From contig DFVG01000002.1 of the NCBI GenBank assembly GCA_002379985.1, positions 13,164 through 42,700 on the forward strand: a stretch of 29,537 nt of DNA, in the 5' to 3' direction. This DNA comes from Flavobacteriaceae bacterium UBA4166 (lineage in GTDB: Bacteria; Bacteroidota; Bacteroidia; Flavobacteriales; Flavobacteriaceae). A program made the position numbers and the translations under genes. This document shows, one piece after another, positions 23,286-29,537 of the stretch (position 1 is the stretch's first letter; the number at the start of each line of letters is the position of its first letter). The notes below the pieces were generated by a model. That model was given only the letters and a program-made list of their open reading frames with translations, had not been told where the DNA came from and searched no databases.

Positions 23286-24419
23286 CGCCTGTTGCCACAG
23301 AGAACAATAGCGTTCTGCCACATGCACATAATGATGCTCTTTTTCGATAAAGCTACGAGCGGCGGCTCCAATTTGCTCTAGTCTATCAGGGTTCTCAAGA
23401 AGTTCTAAGAGAGCACCTACCAACGCGTCAACATCAGGGAGGGCGTTGATAGCAACCGTATTTTCCGACAGGTTATAATAGGTCAACCATTCTTTTTCAG
23501 CACCGGTAAATACTACTTTTCCTTGTGCCATCGCTTCCAACGCGTTGTAACCTTGATCATACGCATACACTTGATCAAGCAAAATATGGGCCTTTTGATA
23601 TTTTTTGATGTACTCGGCGTAGGGCAGATCTTCAACGGTAATGATCTCAATAGGCAGTTGCTTTTTCCTTAACTGGTCTAACGCGGCTTCAAATAGATCA
23701 TTTCCTTTTTTGTAATAATTTCCGCGATTGATTCCGTGAAAAATAACAATCGGATTTTTTTCGGAAGGAGGATCGAAAGGGAGTTTATCTGTATTAACCG
23801 GATTGGGTACCATGCCTAAATACTGAGGATGTCCTTTCCACGGAATGTGATAATCCAGATCTGAAGCAATTACTCCATCCACAAGTTTCAATACACTATG
23901 ATGATGTTTTGTATATGCTTCGGAAAGATATTTTAACGCCGGAGCAAAGGTTTTCTTAGCCACTTTTCCTTCAAAGAAAGGAGTAAGGATAGAATAGCGA
24001 AATTTTTTCTGAAACGCATAGGCAACGCTGTGGTGATCGGTTCCACAGGACAATAAGAACAGCGAGCGATTATGCTTTTTTAAAAATGATACCCAAGGTA
24101 GAAAATCAGCCGGTTGCATGCCCATAGGGCATTCATTGATGAGTTGCACAACATCATACCCTTTAAGGGATGCAGCGTGTTTTTTGAGTTGTTTTGAGAG
24201 GTCTCTGGAGCGAAGATCGATTCCGAAGCAACGATACACGAGCACCTTCCAGCGATGTCCCCATCCGTGTTGATAGTTGGGCTGCAATAAGATATCGGCC
24301 GGAAATTTTTTGAAGTAATCTCCTGTTGCGACTAGGGTTACTTCATGTCCCAACTGTTGTAGCCCTTCCTTCAGGCTGTTGTGGAGTCGGCTGTATTCCC
24401 CTATCAAAAGGATCTTCAT
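23274..24419 (-). CDS. Glycosyltransferase (GT-B fold, GT4-like)
   Basis: The 381-residue protein begins MKILLIGEYSRLHNSLKEGL, with the typical first Rossmann strand and the donor-side region VFHGINRGNYYKKGNDLFEAAL (about 230-250). Later YDQGYNALEAMAQGKVVFTGAEKEW is the acidic EX7-like donor-binding segment (GYNALEAMA). I chose the ATG at 24419 because it starts exactly at the first beta strand; a frame to 24458 would add a region holding two promoter boxes. It is transcribed opposite to its neighbours and starts a divergent pair with the gene at 24465. Confidence 0.87.
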   Translation of the reverse strand: MKILLIGEYSRLHNSLKEGLQQLGHEVTLVATGDYFKKFPADILLQPNYQHGWGHRWKVLVYRCFGIDLRSRDLSKQLKKHAASLKGYDVVQLINECPMGMQPADFLPWVSFLKKHNRSLFLLSCGTDHHSVAYAFQKKFRYSILTPFFEGKVAKKTFAPALKYLSEAYTKHHHSVLKLVDGVIASDLDYHIPWKGHPQYLGMVPNPVNTDKLPFDPPSEKNPIVIFHGINRGNYYKKGNDLFEAALDQLRKKQLPIEIITVEDLPYAEYIKKYQKAHILLDQVYAYDQGYNALEAMAQGKVVFTGAEKEWLTYYNLSENTVAINALPDVDALVGALLELLENPDRLEQIGAAARSFIEKEHHYVHVAERYCSLWQQALDN

Positions 24420-24427
24420 AAATACGC

Positions 24428-24455
24428 TATCTTTGGTCGTGCTTTGCCAAAAATA
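24428..24455. promoter_or_regulatory. Overlapping divergent promoters of two glycosyltransferase genes
   Basis: TATCTTTG on plus (24428-24435) and TATTTTTG on minus (24455-24448) both match TAnnTTTG exactly. In this 45 bp gap each box lies inside the region the other promoter would transcribe, so firing may be mutually exclusive. Confidence 0.55.
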
Positions 24456-24464
24456 CAATTATAA

Positions 24465-25589
24465 ATGACGCTCTCGGCTACTTCTAAAAAACCCGCTGTT
24501 TGTTTGGTGGCTATTTCGTTGGGAACCGGTGGTTCCGATCGAAGTTGTGCGCAGTTGTCACAAATGCTCACCGCGGAAGGTTTTGAAGTACATATAGCCG
24601 TATTGAACGACAATGTCAAATTCGATTATAGCGGTAGTTTATTGAACTTAGGGGCCTTAAAAAAAGGAAAGGACACCTTGCTCAAGCGCTTTCAGCGAAT
24701 GCGCGTGTTGAAACGCTACCTAAAGAAGCACAATATTGCTCACGTCATTGATCATCGTGCGAAGAATCAGTTTTATCGAGAATGGTTTTATAAGAAGTTT
24801 ATTTACCATGGCGTGAAAACCATCTATGTTGTACATAGTCATCTGTTAGAGACGTATTTCGGAAAAACTCCGGATCGGTTTCGTGCCTTGTATCAAACCA
24901 ATGCCGCGACAGTAACGGTTTCCGAAGCAATTAAGAAAACCCTACAAGCTAAACTGCAATTGCGAAACTTGGTGTGTATCCCTAATGCCGCTAACCCAGC
25001 GTGGAAGGCCCTTGCAAAGCAAACGGAAAATCCTATTGCTACTCCGTATATCTTATCCTATGGTCGAATGAATGATGCCGTGAAAGATTATCGTTTTTTG
25101 TTGGAAAGTTATGCGGCTTCCAAGCTCTATGATGAGGGAATTCAATTGGTGCTCATGGGGGAGGGGCCAAGTCTTCCACAACTCAAACAATGGGTTCAAA
25201 CAAACGGACTCGAAGACGCGGTTCAATTTATTCCGCCAACAACCAATCCGTTTCCCTATGTGAACGATGCGATCTGTGTGACGCTTACAAGTCGGTATGA
25301 GGGATTCCCAATGGTGCTCTTGGAAGCTTTATCATTAGAGGTGCCGGTGGTGAGTTTAGATATTCCCTCGGGGCCTTCAGAAATTATCGAACATCAAAAA
25401 AACGGCTTGCTGATTCAAAAAAGGGAAGTATCTTTATTTGCCGAAGCCTTAAGAACCGTAGCGTTAGATAAAGAATTGCGTTTAAGGTTTCAGAGAAATG
25501 CGGCAGCTTCAATGGCTCGATATGCGCCAGCACCTATTGCTGCTGCTTGGAAAAAACTATTACTACATGGACCCAACCCATCTAAATGA
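24465..25589 (+). CDS. GT4-family glycosyltransferase
   Basis: The 374-residue protein has the GT-B fold: N-terminal VCLVAISLGTGGSDRSCAQLSQML (acceptor-side glycine-rich loop), a middle VIDHRAKNQF, VVHSHLLETYF and TVSEAIK, then the C-terminal donor domain with LSYGRMNDAVKDYRFLLESYA, LVLMGEGP and SRYEGFPMVLLEALSLEVPVVSLD, the classical E-x7-E motif, and CPSGP-like SGPSEII. It probably adds a hexose or amino sugar to the carrier-linked glycan in the cytosol. ATG at 24465 lies 24 nt after the predicted RNA start. Its end overlaps the ketoisomerase start by 23 nt. Confidence 0.93.
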   Translation: MTLSATSKKPAVCLVAISLGTGGSDRSCAQLSQMLTAEGFEVHIAVLNDNVKFDYSGSLLNLGALKKGKDTLLKRFQRMRVLKRYLKKHNIAHVIDHRAKNQFYREWFYKKFIYHGVKTIYVVHSHLLETYFGKTPDRFRALYQTNAATVTVSEAIKKTLQAKLQLRNLVCIPNAANPAWKALAKQTENPIATPYILSYGRMNDAVKDYRFLLESYAASKLYDEGIQLVLMGEGPSLPQLKQWVQTNGLEDAVQFIPPTTNPFPYVNDAICVTLTSRYEGFPMVLLEALSLEVPVVSLDIPSGPSEIIEHQKNGLLIQKREVSLFAEALRTVALDKELRLRFQRNAAASMARYAPAPIAAAWKKLLLHGPNPSK

Positions 25590-25980
25590 TTGTCATCTAA
25601 TTGATATTCCAAAGATCACAGACCCTAGAGGAAATCTTTCCGTGATCGAAAAAGACCTGCTTCCTTTTTCGGTACAACGGGTGTATTATTTGTATGATGT
25701 TCCTAGTGATGCACATCGTGGAGGGCATGCTCACAAAGAGCAGTTAGAATTTTTGGTAGCATTGAGCGGAAGTTTTGAAGTAAAATTGGACGATGGAGCG
25801 TCTACTAAAAAGGTGCAGCTCAACAAACCCAATAAAGGTCTTTTGATCCCCACAGGCATATGGCGAGAATTAGGAAATTTCTCTTCCGGTTCTGTGTGTT
25901 TGGTGGTGTCTTCAGGAGTATTTAAAGAAGCAGATTACCTTAGAGAGTACGAAGATTTTCGCTTATTTAAAGGCCGTTAA
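25567..25980 (+). CDS. fdtA: dTDP-4-keto-6-deoxyglucose 3,4-ketoisomerase (FdtA/QdtA-like cupin)
   Basis: The 137-residue single-domain cupin carries the signature HRGGHAHK (about 50-57) that supplies the catalytic histidines of FdtA/QdtA/WxcM isomerases, after ITDPRGNLSVIE and VYYLYDVPS, and before LLIPTGIWREL. It isomerises dTDP-4-keto-6-deoxyglucose to the 3-keto sugar, the substrate of the FdtB-like aminotransferase at 18673. FdtA (galacto product) and QdtA (gluco product) cannot be told apart by eye. I chose the ATG at 25567, because upstream in-frame residues repeat the previous gene in another frame. The 3' end overlaps the convergent glycosyltransferase by 18 nt. Confidence 0.88.
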   Translation: MDPTHLNDCHLIDIPKITDPRGNLSVIEKDLLPFSVQRVYYLYDVPSDAHRGGHAHKEQLEFLVALSGSFEVKLDDGASTKKVQLNKPNKGLLIPTGIWRELGNFSSGSVCLVVSSGVFKEADYLREYEDFRLFKGR

Positions 25981-26895
25981 TCGCAGTCCGATACTGTCCA
26001 AACCTTCTTTCATTTTGAATAGATAGCGGAGATACGGACTCGGTTGTTTCAGTAAGAACCGTTGCTTTTTGTTGAGATTGTTGAGGTTGATCTTCCGCGC
26101 TAAATTCAGGAATCCATCTACGTCACCGCCCATTTTTGCAAGTAAGCAAAGCGAATAGCGATTCAGGTCCAAAAACTTCTTCAAGGCTGGATGTGTTTTT
26201 TCTGTGTCTTCATACGCTTCAAACGAAGCTTTCTCAGCGAGGGTTTTGGTGCGTTGTGATAAACTGTTGGCATTGCGAATGACCGTGACACATATCTTCG
26301 GACTAAACACCACGGAATACTGCAAGCCCATTCGAATGAAAAGATCAGTGTCTTGCCCACTTTTAATAGACGGATTGTACAACCCTACTGTTTCGAACAC
26401 GCTGCGGTGGACAACACAACTAGAGCTATTTACGATAGAATGAATATAACTGGCGCTGAAGAAATTGACAACCAAATCTGAAGTATGATCGATGGGAATG
26501 GAATAGTCCCTTTTTAGAATGCGACCGCGTTGGTACAATTGACTATTCGTTGCAAATACGCTGTGTTGCGGGTATTTTTCGATGAGTCGAAGTTGCTCTT
26601 CCAGATAATCGGGCGCCCAGACATCGTCTGCATCCAGCAAGGCAATATAATCTGCATCCGCTTTTTGGATTACATAGTTTCGCGCAGCACCGGCTCCTCG
26701 ATTGGGTTTAGAGAAATACCGAATGCGTTCGTCTAATAAAAAAGATTTGATGACCGCCTCGCTACCATCGGTAGAACCATCATTCAAAACCACCACTTCA
26801 ATGTCTGAAACCGTTTGCGATAATACACTTTTGAGCGTGTTCGCGATGTAACGCTCCTTATTGTATACCGAAATAACAACGGAAAATTTAGGCAC
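25963..26895 (-). CDS. GT2-family glycosyltransferase
   Basis: The 310-residue protein is a GT-A fold enzyme: FSVVISVYNKERYIANTLKSVLSQT at the start, VVVLNDGSTDGS (nucleotide site) and LLDADDVWAPDY (metal-binding DxD-like) follow at the usual places, then SGQDTDLFIRMG with the catalytic-base ED-like pair. There is no membrane helix, so it works in the cytosol on a carrier-linked sugar. It shares 8 nt with the upstream glycosyltransferase and is probably co-transcribed with it from the promoter near 27803. Confidence 0.93.
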   Translation of the reverse strand: MPKFSVVISVYNKERYIANTLKSVLSQTVSDIEVVVLNDGSTDGSEAVIKSFLLDERIRYFSKPNRGAGAARNYVIQKADADYIALLDADDVWAPDYLEEQLRLIEKYPQHSVFATNSQLYQRGRILKRDYSIPIDHTSDLVVNFFSASYIHSIVNSSSCVVHRSVFETVGLYNPSIKSGQDTDLFIRMGLQYSVVFSPKICVTVIRNANSLSQRTKTLAEKASFEAYEDTEKTHPALKKFLDLNRYSLCLLAKMGGDVDGFLNLARKINLNNLNKKQRFLLKQPSPYLRYLFKMKEGLDSIGLRLTAFK

Positions 26896-27778
26896 TCTTG
26901 ATTCTTTTTAATTTCGCATAGTGATAGAGCCGATACAGGTCGAACCAAGACATCTTGGGTTGGCTAGACAACAGGTTGCGCTCAATCGTTGATTTAAAAA
27001 TACGAAAAACTGTTAAAAAAAACCAAATAAAACCGCGTTTTCTTAATGAAGTATATCCACGTTGCAATCGGGTGAAATCATTTAGAATTTGCTGAGATTG
27101 TTCGTAAAACACTAAGGTCTCTAATGCCTTGACACTTTTTTGTAAGAATTTTTGGTTGGTTTCTATTCCAAAATGTATCACAGGATTATCAAGATGAACC
27201 ACTTGCGCTGTCTGTTCTTGTAGGCGGTACGAAAAGACATTATCAAGTCCGTAGCCTTCTCGATTAAAGTTATTGATGGTCAAAAACAGCGATTTTTTGA
27301 TCCAAAGGTTTTGCGAAATGACATAATAAGGATGGGTTTTTCGCACGGCAGCAGGACGCGCTTCTCGAACCCTTCCGAACGTCCATCGAAGGGTTTTATC
27401 TTTCTCCGGTTTTTCTTCGGAATAGGCGATACCTCCAAACATAACATCGGGTTCTTCTATTTTGAAATTGTTGACATAGGTTTGAAGGAATTTGGGATGC
27501 TTCGGAAGCACATCTGCATCTAAAAAAAGAAGGTGATTAAATTGCGCTTGTTCGGCCAGCCATTGCCTTGTTTTGGTGCGTCCTTGATTTTCTTTCGCTA
27601 TAGAATAGGTTGCTTCAACACGTTCGGCGGCAGCCTTATTAAGCTCTAAAAAAGAGGTAGAACCGTCTTCTCGTACAATGATCTCAACCGAAACAGATAA
27701 CGCAATTACTTCCTGATGTAATTGATCTAATAACGACTCAATAGCATAATTATAGACAGGTATCAGGATAGAAAGCAT
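26888..27778 (-). CDS. GT2-family glycosyltransferase
   Basis: The 296-residue protein begins MLSILIPVYNYAIESLLDQL, with EIIVREDGSTS as nucleotide site, ENQGRTKTRQWLA, and LLFLDADVLPKH carrying the DxD motif. REGYGLDNVFSYRLQEQ is the probable base and acceptor region (GYGxxD pattern as in chondroitin-polymerase-like GT2 enzymes). I chose the ATG at 27778 since it begins the first beta strand; the open frame to 27874 includes a good -7 box (27810-27803) and so is not translated. It is the first gene of a two-gene minus-strand unit. Confidence 0.92.
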   Translation of the reverse strand: MLSILIPVYNYAIESLLDQLHQEVIALSVSVEIIVREDGSTSFLELNKAAAERVEATYSIAKENQGRTKTRQWLAEQAQFNHLLFLDADVLPKHPKFLQTYVNNFKIEEPDVMFGGIAYSEEKPEKDKTLRWTFGRVREARPAAVRKTHPYYVISQNLWIKKSLFLTINNFNREGYGLDNVFSYRLQEQTAQVVHLDNPVIHFGIETNQKFLQKSVKALETLVFYEQSQQILNDFTRLQRGYTSLRKRGFIWFFLTVFRIFKSTIERNLLSSQPKMSWFDLYRLYHYAKLKRIKSA

Positions 27779-27802
27779 CTGGCTCGTTGTGGTTTCTTCC
27801 GC

Positions 27803-27810
27803 CAAAGATA
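27803..27810 (-). promoter_or_regulatory. -7 box of the two-gene glycosyltransferase unit
   Basis: TATCTTTG on the minus strand is an exact match, 24 nt before the ATG. A clear -33 TTG is not seen. Confidence 0.5.
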
Positions 27811-27860
27811 CGGAAGTAGTGCAAAGTGCATAAAATTTTACTACCTTGAATGCTACAAAA

Positions 27861-29510
27861 ATGACACGACACACTATTTTATGGATCTGGTTGTTGATGA
27901 TTTCCTGCGGAACGGTATGGGCACAGGAAGAAGAGGTGTGGTTCTATCTTAAAGCAAAGGATAGTCTTTGGGAGCCACAAATCCAGAAAAACCCGGATGG
28001 GTTGCGCGTGCTTGTCAATGACAATCAACTCCAACAAGTGATCAATACATATGCGATTACAACCTTCCGAAAGACCGCAAAGAATGCAGGTCCAACTGCA
28101 CTAAATAAAACATATTTTGTACGTGCTAACAATCCCAAGATCATTTCAGAATTACTGGAAAAGGCCCCTAATATATTTGAATCAGCAACGCTCATAGCGG
28201 CTCCCGACAGAAAGATCTTTGAGCCCAATGACTACGGAACAACAAGTATTCTTGGCGCCAACAAGGGGTTGAACATAAATAACGATTATCTCGATTACCT
28301 AGGTCTTCCACAAGCGTGGTATTATACCACGGGAGAACCGGAATTAGCCGTGGGCATTGCCGATGCTATCGTCGATACTACCAATTTAGAATTCAAAGGA
28401 AAGACCACCGTATTTAGAGAAGCAGTGTTCGCCAATGGTCACGGATCTGGGGTGGCTGCTATCGCGGCAGCACAAGGCGATAATGGGTACGGCGTGCCGG
28501 GGCTTTGTTATGATTGTAGTATCTATGCTACAAATCATGGTGATTTCAGGCATTATGAGCAACTTATGGAATTGTCCAGAGCGGGAGTTCCCGTTATCAA
28601 TTGTAGTTGGGTAAGCTCAGTATATCATCAGTCGGCGCAAGATTCTATCAATAAAATGTTCCGCAACGGAACGATCATCGTTGCCGGTGCCGGGAATCGG
28701 AATTGGACAAAAACAAAAGGTAAAAAAATGTATTATCCTGCTTCTTATGAGCATGTGATCTCCGTTTCTTCGGGTATGTATAAATACGAACGACCTCAAG
28801 ATAATATTCGCTACGAACCTTCCGGAAATCCTTATGTTGAAAACATTCGCGGTTACGTGAGCAGAACTGCCGGCTTCATTGATCACGATATCAATAACGA
28901 CCTTCAGCTATATACCGAATCCATTGCTACATTAAATCCGGAAGTCGATTTATTAGCTCCCTCGGTAGGCGTCTTCAGATTTTCAAAATTTGTAACCGAT
29001 TCGATTGTGGAACAGCATACCTATCAAGGTACTTCCACTTCTGCGCCTTTTGTGACGGGTACCATCGGACTCATGTTTTCGTTGGCGCCCTGTCTTCCGG
29101 TAGATGAGGTAGAGAGTATATTAAAAATGACATCCACCAATATCGATCACTTGACAGTAAATGCACCCTATCGTGGAAATTATGGTGCGGGAATGTTGCA
29201 TACCGGTCACGCTGTGGAGATGGTCTATACATTGTTAACTCCTTCCGAAGAAACCTATATCGAAAATCAACAGTTTTCGCGTTGGAAGTTTAAGATAACC
29301 GCGCTCTCTAAAAAAGTACATCTCAGAAATCAATCTTTTACCGAAGCGTCACAACTTGCCCTAACGGCTAGGAAGAAAATTGTTATTGGGCCAAATACGG
29401 TGCTCAAACCCAATGAAGAGGGAAAAATAAAAATAGCCATTGATCCCAATCTACAAAAAGAATGCGACTTGCGGTTACGGGATCCAAGCATCGTCAATGA
29501 CGCTCCTTAA
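27861..29510 (+). CDS. Secreted subtilisin-family (S8) serine protease
   Basis: A signal peptide (about 1-22, ending VWA/Q) is followed by a propeptide-like region (about 25-130) and the S8 domain. Asp168 in GIADAIVD, His194 in NGHGSGVAA, Asn279 in AGAGN (oxyanion hole) and Ser392 in GTSTSAP complete the catalytic set. The domain ends near 440. The last 60 residues (FTEASQLALTARKKIVIGPNTVLKPNEEGKI begins here) resemble the beta repeats that often precede a T9SS domain in flavobacterial proteins, but no such sorting domain follows. The frame extends to a TTG at 27846; ATG at 27861 gives a normal signal. No inhibitor or partner gene is visible. Confidence 0.93.
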   Translation: MTRHTILWIWLLMISCGTVWAQEEEVWFYLKAKDSLWEPQIQKNPDGLRVLVNDNQLQQVINTYAITTFRKTAKNAGPTALNKTYFVRANNPKIISELLEKAPNIFESATLIAAPDRKIFEPNDYGTTSILGANKGLNINNDYLDYLGLPQAWYYTTGEPELAVGIADAIVDTTNLEFKGKTTVFREAVFANGHGSGVAAIAAAQGDNGYGVPGLCYDCSIYATNHGDFRHYEQLMELSRAGVPVINCSWVSSVYHQSAQDSINKMFRNGTIIVAGAGNRNWTKTKGKKMYYPASYEHVISVSSGMYKYERPQDNIRYEPSGNPYVENIRGYVSRTAGFIDHDINNDLQLYTESIATLNPEVDLLAPSVGVFRFSKFVTDSIVEQHTYQGTSTSAPFVTGTIGLMFSLAPCLPVDEVESILKMTSTNIDHLTVNAPYRGNYGAGMLHTGHAVEMVYTLLTPSEETYIENQQFSRWKFKITALSKKVHLRNQSFTEASQLALTARKKIVIGPNTVLKPNEEGKIKIAIDPNLQKECDLRLRDPSIVNDAP

Positions 29511-29514
29511 ACAC

Positions 29515-29537
29515 TTTTTTGAACTACTTCAAAAATT
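29515..29537 (+). terminator. Possible terminator at window edge
   Basis: TTTTTGAA-CTAC-TTCAAAAA forms an AT-rich 8 bp stem five nt after the protease stop; the window ends two T later, so the tail cannot be judged. Confidence 0.3.

Noticed and set aside
25498..25566. Upstream extension of the ketoisomerase to 25498
   Set aside because: The extra residues overlap the glycosyltransferase coding end and do not belong to the cupin family; ATG at 25567 fits.

Overview
The window looks like a chromosomal segment of a marine-type member of the Flavobacteriaceae (Bacteroidota). The evidence is a tmRNA whose tag reads GENNYALAA with no genome-encoded CCA, many -7 promoter boxes of the Bacteroidota form TAnnTTTG, a near absence of Shine-Dalgarno sites, a protein with a type IX secretion (T9SS) C-terminal domain, a surface-type lipoprotein, a CreD locus with its own winged-helix regulator, and a moderate G+C content. 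No tRNA, rRNA, CRISPR array or intact mobile element is visible.

Left part (1-1300): two ~180 bp tandem copies of a hairpin-rich non-coding repeat, then the ssrA gene (tmRNA, minus strand). A second, isolated 17 bp copy of the tmRNA 3' end lies 165 bp downstream of the gene with its own terminator. This is what a past integration at the tmRNA 3' end would leave.

Housekeeping and accessory part (1300-14450): a lysine-ketoglutarate-reductase-like dehydrogenase, a collagen-like surface lipoprotein, a four-gene minus-strand unit (membrane protein, winged-helix regulator, CreD, DUF2809) with two copies of the palindrome ACTTTG-N5-CAAAGT over its promoters, a secreted GIGTT-motif protein, a hybrid sensor kinase with TPR-like repeats, a 458 bp gap that appears to encode a small regulated RNA, a DUF1801 protein, kdsA, a T9SS-exported FG-GAP/VCBS repeat protein, and typA/bipA.

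Glycan part (14500-27800): a small membrane protein, a two-part methyltransferase and a membrane phosphatase/sulfatase-like enzyme form one plus-strand group. Next comes a tightly overlapping five-gene unit (FemAB/GNAT-like acyltransferase, FdtB-like aminotransferase, two flippases in tandem, left-handed beta-helix acyltransferase). Four glycosyltransferases and an FdtA-like sugar 3,4-ketoisomerase follow on both strands. Together the set suggests synthesis and export of a surface glycan (O-antigen or capsule) containing an N-acylated 3-amino-3,6-dideoxyhexose. kdsA, further left, supplies the Kdo of the LPS core. The window closes with a secreted subtilisin-family (S8) protease.

Most novel-looking items: the putative small RNA at about 9662-9778 with activator-like direct repeats 22 bp apart upstream of its promoter, the paired operators of the CreD locus, the tmRNA 3'-end duplication, and the kinase-like segment fused to the methyltransferase. 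All functional statements rest on reading motifs by eye; no database search was possible.
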